DNA of 39,863 nucleotides. Source: a virus. The position numbers and the translations under genes were made by a program. Below are positions 1 through 5,522 of the stretch, piece after piece. The first letter of the stretch is position 1. Every line of letters starts with the position of its first letter. Below the pieces are notes generated by a model. That model worked only from the letters and a program-made list of their open reading frames with translations, had not been told where the DNA came from and did not search any database. The DNA is taken from positions 1-39,863 of IMG/VR virus record IMGVR_UViG_3300042939_000077; one strand, 5' to 3'.

Positions 1-127
1 CCAGGTGATGCGCAAGCGGATCTGCCTGGACTGCGGGCACAAGTGGTTCACGGTCGAGGTGGCGGTGCCGGACTATGCGGTGGGCTGGAGCGCTGAGCAC
101 CTGCGCAAGCCGGTGCTGCGGACGCCG
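1..127. repeat. Terminal direct repeat, left copy (circular closure overlap)
   Basis: Bases 1-127 are identical to bases 39737-39863. Reading frames pass through the join without interruption. 127 is also a common largest k-mer size in short-read assembly, so the repeat is most simply the overlap of a circular contig, giving a unique length of 39,736 bp. A genuine short terminal repeat in the virion cannot be excluded from sequence alone. Confidence 0.95.
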
Positions 128-244
128 GTGACAGTGACGGCCACGCACCAGGAGCCGAAGGACCGGCTTGCTGCGCTGCGGGAGGCAAGCGAGCGGCGGT
201 CGCTGGAGGCCGACCTGCGGCACCGTGTTGCGAAATGTGACTGA
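1..244 (+). CDS. NrdR-like zinc-ribbon protein, 3' part (continues from 39663 across the join)
   Basis: This is the C-terminal part of a 105-residue protein that starts near 39663 and crosses the circular join in frame. The second half of a zinc ribbon is seen here (CLDCGHKWFTVE). It pairs with CPKC encoded at the right end of the window. The spacing and the C-x-x-C-G-H-x-W-F-T-V-E ending resemble the N-terminal ribbon of the NrdR family, but there is no ATP-cone domain. The remaining residues are charged and probably helical. A small nucleic-acid-binding regulator is likely; the target is unknown. It precedes the first of two matching promoters, so it closes the transcription unit that begins with the recombination genes or stands alone. 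Confidence 0.8.
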   Translation, partial: QVMRKRICLDCGHKWFTVEVAVPDYAVGWSAEHLRKPVLRTPVTVTATHQEPKDRLAALREASERRSLEADLRHRVAKCD

Positions 245-249
245 CCCCT

Positions 250-279
250 TTGCAGGATGCGCCGTCTGCGGTGTATAGT
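250..279 (+). promoter_or_regulatory. Putative sigma70-type promoter P1 (copy 1 of a repeated element)
   Basis: A -35-like TTGCAG (250-255) and a -10-like TATAGT (274-279) are separated by 18 bases. The block 250-280 matches 4110-4140 at 26 of 31 positions. In both copies the last base of TATAGT lies 42 bases before the A of the next ATG. Both leaders also share CACCGCT and CTCTCCA words. Such conservation between two unrelated downstream genes supports a real promoter and leader unit. It would drive the small early genes starting at 321. Confidence 0.7.
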
Positions 280-320
280 TAGCGCACGGCCGACGAGGCC
301 ACACCCACCGCTCTCCAGCC

Positions 321-545
321 ATGACCACCGCCACCGTTCAGATCCAGTCCGTCGGCCGCTGCAAAGGCAAGCCCGCTGGTCAGCTTCAAGCCGGCGACGT
401 GACCATCTGGAACTTCGGCTACACCCACACCTTTGTGGGCTTTGCCAAAGAAACCAAAGCTCAAGTGATCGCGCAATTCGCCAACAAGGACGGCAGCGTC
501 TGGGAAAAGCGGATGGGCAAGGATCGCCTTGTTGCAATCGCCTGA
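321..545 (+). CDS. Small hypothetical protein (74 aa), first gene of the early string
   Basis: This is a 74-residue soluble protein with alternating hydrophobic and polar residues and a Trp/Tyr/Phe-rich middle (IWNFGYTHTFVGFAKET), suggesting a small beta-rich fold. I do not recognise a family. It is the first gene after promoter P1, starting 42 bases beyond the -10 box, with no clear Shine-Dalgarno sequence. A UUCG-capped hairpin overlaps its stop codon. Its position directly behind a duplicated promoter suggests it is strongly expressed early, but no function can be assigned. Confidence 0.8.
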   Translation: MTTATVQIQSVGRCKGKPAGQLQAGDVTIWNFGYTHTFVGFAKETKAQVIAQFANKDGSVWEKRMGKDRLVAIA

Positions 546-559
546 GCCCTTCGGGGCTC
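544..559 (+). terminator. UUCG-tetraloop hairpin after the first early gene (attenuator/terminator candidate)
   Basis: A perfect 6-bp stem, GAGCCC/GGGCTC, is capped by the very stable TTCG tetraloop and followed by TCCATTTATT. The U-tract is poor, so partial termination or mRNA 3'-end protection is as likely as full termination. It would make the 74-aa gene more abundant than the genes downstream. Confidence 0.5.
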
Positions 560-580
560 TCCATTTATTCCATCAACGCC

Positions 581-715
581 ATGATCAACCGCATCAACAA
601 CGCCATCTGCCTGCTGGTCGTCACCGCCGTGTTCGCCATGATCGGCATCGAGGCCGGCAGCCAGTCCAGCGCCACCCACAGCGGCAACCAAGCCTATGTG
701 GAGGTGCGCAAGTGA
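581..715 (+). CDS. Small single-pass membrane protein (44 aa)
   Basis: A 44-residue protein with a short positive N-terminus (MINRINN), then one hydrophobic segment at about residues 8-25 (ICLLVVTAVFAMIGIEA), then a polar tail. This suggests a single membrane span with the N-terminus inside. It ends in a GTGA overlap with the next gene at 712, which supports translation. No family is recognised. Superinfection exclusion or lysis control are possibilities for such phage peptides but are not shown by the sequence. Confidence 0.65.
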   Translation: MINRINNAICLLVVTAVFAMIGIEAGSQSSATHSGNQAYVEVRK

Positions 716-888
716 CCGCACCACGGCGCTTCTACTTCCAGATCAAGTCCGCCAACGTCATCGAGTGCATCACGGCGCACAGCCTCTGCGAAGCCAAGCT
801 GATCGCTGCTGACACTTGGCTGCAGTGGTGGTCCGAGATCGAATGGCTGAACCCTGAAACCGTCACCGACCCGAACAGCCATGTCTGA
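712..888 (+). CDS. Small hypothetical protein (58 aa, GTG start)
   Basis: The GTG start overlaps the TGA of the upstream membrane peptide (GTGA), so translation is probably coupled. The 58-residue product begins with an aromatic, basic segment (RRFYFQIKS) and has a Trp-rich helical middle (WLQWWSEIEWL). It resembles the small alpha-beta proteins common in phage early regions. Its end overlaps the start of the next gene by 8 bases. No function is recognised. Confidence 0.65.
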   Translation: MTAPRRFYFQIKSANVIECITAHSLCEAKLIAADTWLQWWSEIEWLNPETVTDPNSHV

Positions 889-1120
889 CATCCCCGCAGG
901 AGCAATGCTGCCGTGGCAGTGGGCTGAAGATGAGCCCACCAGCAAGCACGGCGAAGGCATCAGCCGGCCTCGACCCGGCAGCCGCACCCGTGAGTTCAAG
1001 GTGATCGTCTACAAGCCCGGCGCGCAGCCTCTGACGTGGATCACCCGTGCGGAGACCAAGCGCCACGCCATCCGCTACGCCGAAGCGCGCTGGCCGGGCG
1101 CCGAGGTGGAGGTGGCATGA
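881..1120 (+). CDS. Small hypothetical protein (79 aa)
   Basis: The start overlaps the end of the preceding gene and the stop overlaps the next start as ATGA. The first 35 residues are proline-rich and probably flexible. The second half (EFKVIVYKPGAQPLTWITRA, then a helix ending ARWPGAEVEV) looks like a compact alpha-beta fold. It may bind nucleic acid, judging by the basic TRAETKRHAIRYAEARW helix, but this is inference. No family is recognised. Confidence 0.7.
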   Translation: MSDIPAGAMLPWQWAEDEPTSKHGEGISRPRPGSRTREFKVIVYKPGAQPLTWITRAETKRHAIRYAEARWPGAEVEVA

Positions 1121-1608
1121 CTACTCCAATTCAACTGACATGGCATGAAGCGGCCATGGCATCCGAAGTTGGCCGTCTGCGCCAGTTAGTGTCGGTCAAA
1201 GCAGGCCGCTTGGATCAGCACGGCTTTGCTGGTGATGGGTGGTCTGAGCACATTGAAGGCGCCTGCGGTGAGCAGGCTGTCGCCAAGGCTCTCAACGTTT
1301 ACTGGGACGGAAGCATTGACTCGTTCAAGCGCGACGACCTGCCTGGCCTGCAAGTCCGCACTCGCAGCCGCCACGACTGGGACCTGATCGTGCGGCCAAA
1401 TGACCCCGACCAAGCTGTGTTTGTGTTGGTGACTGGCCGGTGCCCCAGCTACCTAGTGCAAGGTTGGATCCGTGGCTGCGATGCCAAACGACCTGACTGG
1501 TTAAAAAACCATGGCGGCAGGCCGGCTGCTTACTTCGTGCCGCGCACTGCGCTGCATCAATTAAGCGAGTTGGTCCACATCACGCCCAACACTCAGGCTG
1601 AGCCATGA
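1117..1608 (+). CDS. Hypothetical protein (163 aa), possibly PD-(D/E)XK-like
   Basis: This is the largest protein of the early string. An N-terminal helix carries GACGEQAVAKAL, followed by a conserved-looking core (SFKRDDLPGLQVRTRS, then DWDLIVRPND and VFVLVTG) and a C-terminal GWIRGCDAK/AAYFVP part. The arrangement Glu in a helix, Asp before a beta hairpin, and Q-V-R resembles the restriction-endonuclease-like fold, where Q-V-K would be usual. The Lys-to-Arg change makes activity doubtful. It is coupled to both neighbours by ATGA overlaps. Its DNA looks slightly less GC-rich than the flanks. The nuclease idea is inference only. Confidence 0.75.
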   Translation: MTTPIQLTWHEAAMASEVGRLRQLVSVKAGRLDQHGFAGDGWSEHIEGACGEQAVAKALNVYWDGSIDSFKRDDLPGLQVRTRSRHDWDLIVRPNDPDQAVFVLVTGRCPSYLVQGWIRGCDAKRPDWLKNHGGRPAAYFVPRTALHQLSELVHITPNTQAEP

Positions 1609-1802
1609 CCGACATCCGCGCCAGAATCAACCAGCTGATTTCCGACAGCGGCACCTACCGCCAAGGGCAGCAGGATGAGCGCCACCGGCTGCGCACGCTG
1701 ATCGACATCCGCATCGACCAGCTGCGCGCCACGGTGGGCATCAAAAACCGCGAACAGCTCTGCGCTGAGCTGCTCCACCTTCGCCAACACCTCGACCTAT
1801 GA
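1605..1802 (+). CDS. Small helical hypothetical protein (65 aa)
   Basis: A 65-residue, highly charged protein that is almost all predicted helix, with leucine spacing suggesting a short coiled coil (IDIRIDQLRATVGIKNREQL, then AELLHLRQHL). The start overlaps the preceding stop as ATGA and the stop overlaps the next start in the same way. No family is recognised. It may dimerise or serve as an adaptor. Confidence 0.65.
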   Translation: MTDIRARINQLISDSGTYRQGQQDERHRLRTLIDIRIDQLRATVGIKNREQLCAELLHLRQHLDL

Positions 1803-2089
1803 AGCCGCACCAGCTCGACCAGCAACGCGCCGACATGATGGAGAGCCTCTATCAGCACAGCGGCCGCGACCAGCTGCCCTACGGCCACCCGCTGCGCAGC
1901 ACCTATACCGGCCTGTGGGAGGAGTTCGCCCGCGATCTTGCGGCCAACTTCAGGGACACCGACTACTCCGAGCTGTTCGCCAAGGTAGTCAAGGCCATGG
2001 ACGCCACCGAATCGGTGATGACCGAGAAACAGGCGCAGCAGGCCATCGAGGTGTGCCGCCAGCAGCTGCTGGGGGCGAAATGGTCATAG
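1799..2089 (+). CDS. Hypothetical helical protein (96 aa)
   Basis: A 96-residue protein that starts in an ATGA overlap with the previous gene and overlaps the next gene by 10 bases. The middle (GLWEEFARDLAANFRDTDYS) and the C-terminal helix (TEKQAQQAIEVCRQQLLGA) are amphipathic, and the protein is probably all-alpha and soluble. No known family or catalytic motif is visible. Confidence 0.7.
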   Translation: MKPHQLDQQRADMMESLYQHSGRDQLPYGHPLRSTYTGLWEEFARDLAANFRDTDYSELFAKVVKAMDATESVMTEKQAQQAIEVCRQQLLGAKWS

Positions 2090-2319
2090 CTGCCAGGATC
2101 CGCAACCGCACGCTCAACATCCGCGTGACGGACGAGGAGATTGCAATGGCGCGGCAGATCGGCAACGGCAACGCCAGCCACGGCTACCGCCTTGCTATCC
2201 GTTGGATGGCCGACCGCCGCATCAGTGGCATCCCGCTCAGCACCATGCTGCGCGCAGCTGCTGAGATGGCGGCCGAGCTTGAACGCACACCCAAGAGAGG
2301 AGCAACGCCCCGTGCCTGA
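2080..2319 (+). CDS. Ribbon-helix-helix-like DNA-binding protein candidate (79 aa)
   Basis: The N-terminal half reads as a basic beta strand (RNRTLNIRVT) followed by two helices (DEEIAMARQIG, then NASHGYRLAIRWM). This matches the usual order of a ribbon-helix-helix repressor, with the G-N-x-S turn before the second helix. The C-terminal helix (MLRAAAEMAAELERT) could extend the dimer. It starts 10 bases inside the preceding gene behind a G-rich stretch and overlaps the GTG start of the DUF3310-like gene. It is one of two small DNA-binding regulators visible on the genome, and so a candidate for control of early genes. The fold is inferred from pattern only. Confidence 0.65.
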   Translation: MVIAARIRNRTLNIRVTDEEIAMARQIGNGNASHGYRLAIRWMADRRISGIPLSTMLRAAAEMAAELERTPKRGATPRA

Positions 2320-2554
2320 TCTGGTCAACCACCCGCCGCACTATCAGGTCGGCACCATCGAGGCCATCGACTTCATCGAGTCGGTGATCAGCGATGCGCC
2401 GCACATGGTCCCCGCATACCTGCAGGGGCAGGCGCTCAAGTACATGATCCGCATGTGGAGCAAGGGCAATGCCCTGGAAGATGCCCGCAAGGCGGAGTGG
2501 TATCTGAACCGACTTATCGCCAAACTGGAGCAATGTTCTATCTTCCAGGACTGA
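2312..2554 (+). CDS. DUF3310-family protein (80 aa, GTG start)
   Basis: The sequence fits the phage DUF3310 pattern. It begins VNHPPHYQVGTIEAIDFIE, continues with YLQGQALKYMIRMWSKG, and ends EDARKAEWYLNRLIAKLE. Members are short helical proteins widespread in phages, sometimes attached to nucleotide-metabolism enzymes; their biochemical role is not established. GTG at 2312 is chosen because the motif begins right after it and AGAGAGGAG lies just upstream. The gene overlaps its neighbour on each side, consistent with coupled translation. Confidence 0.85.
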   Translation: MPDLVNHPPHYQVGTIEAIDFIESVISDAPHMVPAYLQGQALKYMIRMWSKGNALEDARKAEWYLNRLIAKLEQCSIFQD

Positions 2555-2763
2555 CACTGATTGAGCGGCTGGCGCTAAGGATCCTGTGCCGCAGCCCACG
2601 CACCAGCTTGGTGGTGGTGAAGGAGCGCGCCTTCCCGGCGTTGCTTGTCGCCGCTGATCCGACCGATGCCACGGCCAGCTTTGTCACCAACGGCCACGCT
2701 GAGCCGGCTTCGATGCAGCTGGAGCGGATCTTCCACCAGCCGAGCTACGGCGAGGACGAATGA
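2533..2763 (+). CDS. Small hypothetical protein (76 aa)
   Basis: A 76-residue protein starting inside the end of the DUF3310-like gene and overlapping the next start as ATGA. The N-terminus is hydrophobic and basic (LTLIERLALRILCRS), followed by beta strands (SLVVVKERAFPALLVAADP). It is not long enough or hydrophobic enough for a confident membrane span. No family is recognised. Confidence 0.65.
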   Translation: MFYLPGLTLIERLALRILCRSPRTSLVVVKERAFPALLVAADPTDATASFVTNGHAEPASMQLERIFHQPSYGEDE

Positions 2764-3095
2764 TCAGCCTGTACGCCGGCCGACTGTTGCTGGTGTGCAG
2801 CCGAGCTGATCGAACCTGGCACGCGCGTGTGGTGCTCGGTCCACGGGCTGAGCACCAGCTGGAGGCTGACACCGGCACGGTGCAGCTGCAGGAGGCGCTG
2901 CTGCGGGCGCAGTCGATCTTCAGGGCAGCGGTGGTCAAGCTGCGGCCGGAACCCAACAGGATGTGCTGGGACTGCCTGCAGTGGGACATGCGGCAGCAGC
3001 GGTGCGCGCTGGCGCTGCCGGAAGCCAAGCGCAGTGGTGGGCGATACGCCCCGAGGTGCGAGATGTTTGAGCCGGCGATCCGCTCGGCAGACTGA
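2760..3095 (+). CDS. Hypothetical protein with four-cysteine motif (111 aa)
   Basis: The first 65 residues form an alternating strand-helix region. The C-terminal 40 residues contain four cysteines spaced C-x2-C-x9-C-x15-C (CWDCLQWD, RCALALP, RCEMFEP), a spacing that suggests binding of zinc or an iron-sulfur cluster. Similar small C-x2-C proteins occur in phage early regions, but the exact family is not recognised. It is coupled to the previous gene through ATGA. It is followed by 19 untranslated bases before the next start. Confidence 0.7.
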   Translation: MISLYAGRLLLVCSRADRTWHARVVLGPRAEHQLEADTGTVQLQEALLRAQSIFRAAVVKLRPEPNRMCWDCLQWDMRQQRCALALPEAKRSGGRYAPRCEMFEPAIRSAD

Positions 3096-3114
3096 GATCG
3101 GCCGCTGTGGTGCC

Positions 3115-3309
3115 GTGTCGAAGCGGGAGTGGAACACGCCGGTGCGCGAGCCGTGGAACGTGCTGATCCACCAGGCGCTGCAGGCCATCGACCGGCACAA
3201 CACGCTGTGGATCCGCTCCGGCGACCGCTGGCACCTCCAGCAGGCGCAGGTGCTGCGCGAGTATGTGAGTGGGCTCAAAACCTGGATCCACCAGCAGGAG
3301 GGGCGGTGA
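3115..3309 (+). CDS. Small hypothetical helical protein (64 aa, GTG start)
   Basis: GTG at 3115 is the start nearest the previous stop and leaves a 64-residue protein rich in Trp, His and Gln. Most of it is one long amphipathic helix (NVLIHQALQAIDRHN, then LQQAQVLREYVSGLKTWIHQ). The stop overlaps the next ATG as TGATG. No Shine-Dalgarno sequence is seen, which is common in this arm. No function is recognised. Confidence 0.6.
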   Translation: MSKREWNTPVREPWNVLIHQALQAIDRHNTLWIRSGDRWHLQQAQVLREYVSGLKTWIHQQEGR

Positions 3310-3482
3310 TGTTCGGACCTGAAGTGATCAGCCGCGACGACCGCGATGGCGGCTACATCGAGACGCTGCTGCCGGCCGAGAAGGGTGAGGTGTACTACCG
3401 GAGCTGCGTGGGTGGCGTGTGCCGGTACAGCTCGGACCTGTTCCAAGCCGAGATCTACCTGAACCAGATGCTCAAGCCATGA
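3309..3482 (+). CDS. Small hypothetical protein (57 aa)
   Basis: The 57-residue product starts in an overlap with the previous stop and ends in an ATGA overlap with the next tiny gene. It is rich in aromatic and acidic residues (GGYIETLLPAEKGEVYYRSC) and ends in a helix (SSDLFQAEIYLNQMLK). It is probably a small beta-alpha domain. No family is recognised. Confidence 0.6.
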   Translation: MFGPEVISRDDRDGGYIETLLPAEKGEVYYRSCVGGVCRYSSDLFQAEIYLNQMLKP

Positions 3483-3562
3483 GGATGCCGCCGGTGGTCG
3501 TGTTCGGGATGACTTGGTTAGGCGGCATGTTGCTCGCCACCATCTGGCTCACCATGTTCTGA
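3479..3562 (+). CDS. Very small membrane peptide (27 aa)
   Basis: A 27-residue peptide beginning MRMPPVVVFGM and ending in TIWLTMF, hydrophobic from residue 6 to the end. Its start is an ATGA overlap with the upstream gene, the same coupling seen along the whole string, which is the main support. The last 45 bases run antisense through the 3' end of the HNH gene. It could be a chance ORF. Confidence 0.4.
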   Translation: MRMPPVVVFGMTWLGGMLLATIWLTMF

Positions 3563-3862
3563 GCCGGCGGTGATCCACTGGGCAATCGCCCACTCACCGA
3601 GCGCCGACCAGAACGGCTGCTGGCGGTACCAGTCCACCCACGGCTTGTGCGACTTTGAGCAGTTGCACGACCAGCAGCAGGCCACGAGATTGCTGGGCAC
3701 CGTGAGGCCGCCGTGGACCTTGGGCACCACATGGTCGAGGGTGGGGCTCCGGCCGAGCGCATCGTTGCAATAGGCGCATTTGTACCCCCAGCGCAGGAGT
3801 ATCTGGTCACGAGCTGAGCGCCGGGTGACCAGGCGCGTCTCATCAATGTGGGTCTGATCCAC
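3518..3862 (-). CDS. HNH endonuclease (114 aa)
   Basis: This is a compact HNH nuclease with zinc-binding cysteines. CAYC is followed by LDHVVPKVHGG and NLVACCWSCNCSK, giving C-x2-C, D-H, H-G-G, N and C-x2-C in the order of the small McrA-type HNH family. The N-terminal 25 residues are basic. The enzyme would cut double-stranded DNA using a divalent metal. In cos-type phages an HNH protein beside the terminase can aid packaging. Here it lies far from the terminase and in opposite orientation to its neighbours, so a homing or stand-alone nuclease is equally possible. It overlaps the upstream 61-aa gene by 20 bases. Confidence 0.9.
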   Translation of the reverse strand: MDQTHIDETRLVTRRSARDQILLRWGYKCAYCNDALGRSPTLDHVVPKVHGGLTVPSNLVACCWSCNCSKSHKPWVDWYRQQPFWSALGEWAIAQWITAGSEHGEPDGGEQHAA

Positions 3863-4028
3863 TGAGATCCGGCGGCAGGGGTACGGCTTGGACCTCGATG
3901 TCGAGGATGTCGTCGTCTGATGGGATGAACTCGGCCAGGTGGGCGTAGATGTCAGCTGGCAGGTCGTCGGGGTCGGTGTCAGATCGGATGATGAGCTTGG
4001 CGGAAATCTCTAGGTAGAACGCCCGCAT
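3843..4028 (-). CDS. Small acidic hypothetical protein (61 aa)
   Basis: A 61-residue acidic protein with an N-terminal strand (AFYLEISAKLIIRSD), a short acidic helix (DPDDLPADIYAHLAEF) and a C-terminal strand (DDILDIEVQAVPLPPD). It sits directly upstream of the HNH gene on the same strand and overlaps it by 20 bases, so the two form a bicistronic leftward island. The acidic charge would allow a role in restraining the nuclease or mimicking DNA, but nothing in the sequence proves this. Confidence 0.6.
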   Translation of the reverse strand: MRAFYLEISAKLIIRSDTDPDDLPADIYAHLAEFIPSDDDILDIEVQAVPLPPDLSGSDPH

Positions 4029-4109
4029 GGGCTGGCCGCCGCTTGGCCAACGGTAGCGGGCATGACCAGATCAGGCTGTGTGACGCTTTGTGAACGGACC
4101 CGGCAGCAG

Positions 4110-4139
4110 GGGCAGGGTGCGCTGTGTGCGGTGTATAGT
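4110..4139 (+). promoter_or_regulatory. Putative promoter P2 (copy 2 of the repeated element)
   Basis: A -10-like TATAGT (4134-4139) is preceded at 18 bases by GGGCAG. The 31-base block 4110-4140 matches 250-280 at 26 positions, including the whole stretch TGCGGTGTATAGTT. The ATG of the next gene is again 42 bases downstream. The -35 is weaker than in copy 1 (GGGCAG against TTGCAG), so copy 2 may need an activator or be weaker. It would drive the 55-aa gene, the methyltransferase and the 62-aa gene. The gap 4029-4180 also must hold the start signals of the leftward HNH island. Confidence 0.65.
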
Positions 4140-4180
4140 TCTCACATCGAAGGCACGGACCTTCACCGCTTTTCTCTCCA

Positions 4181-4348
4181 ATGTTCTTCCTTGAAGTCAA
4201 CGGCATCGCCCAAACTGGCATGATGACCCGCAAGGCTGCCCTCGCAGCTGCTGAGCGCGGTCACGCCGACCGCCCCGATGCTGTTGTGGTGCTGATGAAA
4301 CTGGACCGCAAGACCATGCGCGACGTTGAGGTCGCCCGCCTCTACTGA
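4181..4348 (+). CDS. Small hypothetical protein (55 aa) upstream of the methyltransferase
   Basis: A 55-residue product beginning MFFLEVNGIAQTGMM, followed by a helix rich in Ala and Lys and ending DVEVARLY. It starts 42 bases after the -10 box of P2 and its TGA overlaps the ATG of the methyltransferase (TGATG), so it is almost certainly translated and coupled to that enzyme. No family is recognised. Confidence 0.7.
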   Translation: MFFLEVNGIAQTGMMTRKAALAAAERGHADRPDAVVVLMKLDRKTMRDVEVARLY

Positions 4349-5202
4349 TGACGCTGCGCATCATCGACACCTTCAGCGGCATCGGCGGCTTCTCGCTTGC
4401 TGCCCGCTGGCTTGGTGGCTTCCAGACGGTGCAGTTTGTCGAATGGGAGCCCTACTGCCAGCGCATCCTTGCCCAGCACTTCCCCGGCATCCCCATCCAT
4501 GGAGACATCACCACCTTCTTCCCGGCAGCGGGAGCAGCTGACGTTGTTTGCGGTGGCTTCCCCTGCCAAGACATCAGCACCGCAGGCAAGCAGGCAGGCA
4601 TCAAACAAGGCACTCGGAGCGGTCTCTTTTACGAACTCATGCGTGTCGTTCGCGCAGTACGACCCCGCTACGTCGTCTTGGAGAACGTCTCAGCGATCCT
4701 TGCTAACGGACTGGACACCGTTCTCGGGGAGCTGGCCGAGGCAGGGTTTGATGCGGAGTGGGCATGTGTACCAGCGAGTGCTGTGGGAGCCTGCCACCAG
4801 CGCGACCGGTGGTGGCTTGTTGCCCACGCCCGTTGCCCAGACCAGCCAAGGCGGTCCGAAGGGGCTGGACGGCGGCAGTGCAGCCCGGCAGATGCTGGCA
4901 GCTGCAGGTTTTCCCAGGGCGGCCGGTGCGCCGACGCCACTGCCGACCCCAACGGTCAACGACAGCAAGAACAGCACCCTGCCACCGTCGCAGATCGACC
5001 GCGATGGCCTCGCTGGGGCGATGCTCCGCGATCCCTCAATCCAGACTGGCAAAGCTACCTATCTGAACCCGTCCTTCGTCGAGGAGATGATGGGTTATCC
5101 GGTCGGGTGGACCGTCTCAAAGCCCTAGGCAACGCCGTCGTGCCGCAGGTGGCCATGATCCCCCTGCAGCGCGTTCTCGACCTTCATCATCCACACCCAT
5201 GA
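4348..5202 (+). CDS. DNA (cytosine-5) methyltransferase (284 aa)
   Basis: The enzyme transfers a methyl group from S-adenosylmethionine to C5 of cytosine in DNA. Seen in order: motif I DTFSGIGGFS (residues 7-16), motif IV GGFPCQDIS with the catalytic Cys near residue 72, motif VI ENV, motif VIII QRDRWW, and motif X LGNAVVP near the end. At 284 residues it is at the short end of the family, with little room for the target-recognition region, so the site may be short. No partner restriction enzyme is seen, so the likely role is protecting phage DNA from host restriction or regulating genes. It is coupled to the genes before and after by ATGA-type overlaps. Confidence 0.95.
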   Translation: MTLRIIDTFSGIGGFSLAARWLGGFQTVQFVEWEPYCQRILAQHFPGIPIHGDITTFFPAAGAADVVCGGFPCQDISTAGKQAGIKQGTRSGLFYELMRVVRAVRPRYVVLENVSAILANGLDTVLGELAEAGFDAEWACVPASAVGACHQRDRWWLVAHARCPDQPRRSEGAGRRQCSPADAGSCRFSQGGRCADATADPNGQRQQEQHPATVADRPRWPRWGDAPRSLNPDWQSYLSEPVLRRGDDGLSGRVDRLKALGNAVVPQVAMIPLQRVLDLHHPHP

Positions 5203-5387
5203 ACTACGCCCTCCGCATCGGTCCCTGGCACGTCGGACCGTTCACCACCCACATCGCTGCCACCACCTTCGCAGAGCAGCACGGCTGCGACGACTACACC
5301 CTGATTCCCCTGGACGACCCGGCTGAGGCGCCCGCCCGGATCCACCGGATGCGGATGGCGCCGCTGAAGCATCCGATGCGCGAATAG
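5199..5387 (+). CDS. Small hypothetical protein (62 aa) next to attP
   Basis: A 62-residue protein whose ATG overlaps the methyltransferase stop. It opens with strands (YALRIGPWHVGPF) and has a His/Arg-rich C-terminus (ARIHRMRMAPLKHPMRE). The last codons lie within the first TGCGCGAA arm repeat of attP. It is the last gene before the terminator. Small basic proteins in this position can be excisionases, but no helix-turn-helix is visible, so that is only a possibility. Confidence 0.65.
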   Translation: MNYALRIGPWHVGPFTTHIAATTFAEQHGCDDYTLIPLDDPAEAPARIHRMRMAPLKHPMRE

Positions 5388-5398
5388 TGCGCGAACGG
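5377..5398. repeat. Left arm-type repeats of attP (two tandem 11-mers)
   Basis: Two adjoining 11-base repeats, TGCGCGAATAG (5377-5387) and TGCGCGAACGG (5388-5398), share the core TGCGCGAA. The same core recurs four times on the other side of the tRNA-derived core, next to the integrase gene. The layout fits arm-type binding sites for a tyrosine integrase. The first repeat supplies the stop codon of the upstream gene. Confidence 0.7.
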
Positions 5399-5401
5399 CG
5401 C

Positions 5402-5441
5402 AAATAGCAGGCAGGGCGGCTTCTGGCCGCCTTTGCTATTT
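5402..5441. terminator. Intrinsic terminator after the methyltransferase unit
   Basis: A two-part hairpin: AAATAGCA (5402-5409) pairs with TGCTATTT (5434-5441), and inside it GGCGGC (5415-5420) pairs with GCCGCC (5426-5431). A run of T follows at about 5446-5451. The symmetry allows action in both directions. It separates the early transcription unit from attP and integrase. Confidence 0.75.
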
Positions 5442-5462
5442 CACTGTTTTTGCTGGGGTTTT

Positions 5463-5512
5463 TGGCTCCCCGACCTGGACTCGAACCAGGGACCATTCGA
5501 TTAACAGTCGTA
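5463..5512 (-). other. attP: attP core: 3' half of a tRNA-Asn(GUU) gene
   Basis: Read on the minus strand, 5512-5463 gives the anticodon arm with loop CTGTTAA (anticodon GUU), a 5-base variable loop, a perfect T arm (CCTGG, loop with TTCGAGT, CCAGG), the 3' acceptor strand, discriminator G and CCA. The 5' half of a tRNA (D arm, 5' acceptor strand) is absent and the outer anticodon stem has one mismatch, so this is not a working tRNA gene. It is the classic attP of a tRNA-targeting tyrosine integrase: integration at a host tRNA-Asn would rebuild an intact 3' end. The integrase gene starts 144 bases away. Confidence 0.92.
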
Positions 5513-5522
5513 TTTGGCGGGC

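Noticed and set aside
1-127. A biological long terminal repeat or headful-type redundancy
   Set aside because: The length equals a usual assembler k-mer and the terminase is of the cos-cutting gpA family. An assembly overlap is simpler, though not proven.
5463-5512. A functional tRNA-Asn gene on the minus strand
   Set aside because: Only the anticodon arm, T arm and 3' acceptor strand are present. The D arm and 5' acceptor strand are missing, so it is an attachment site rather than a tRNA gene.
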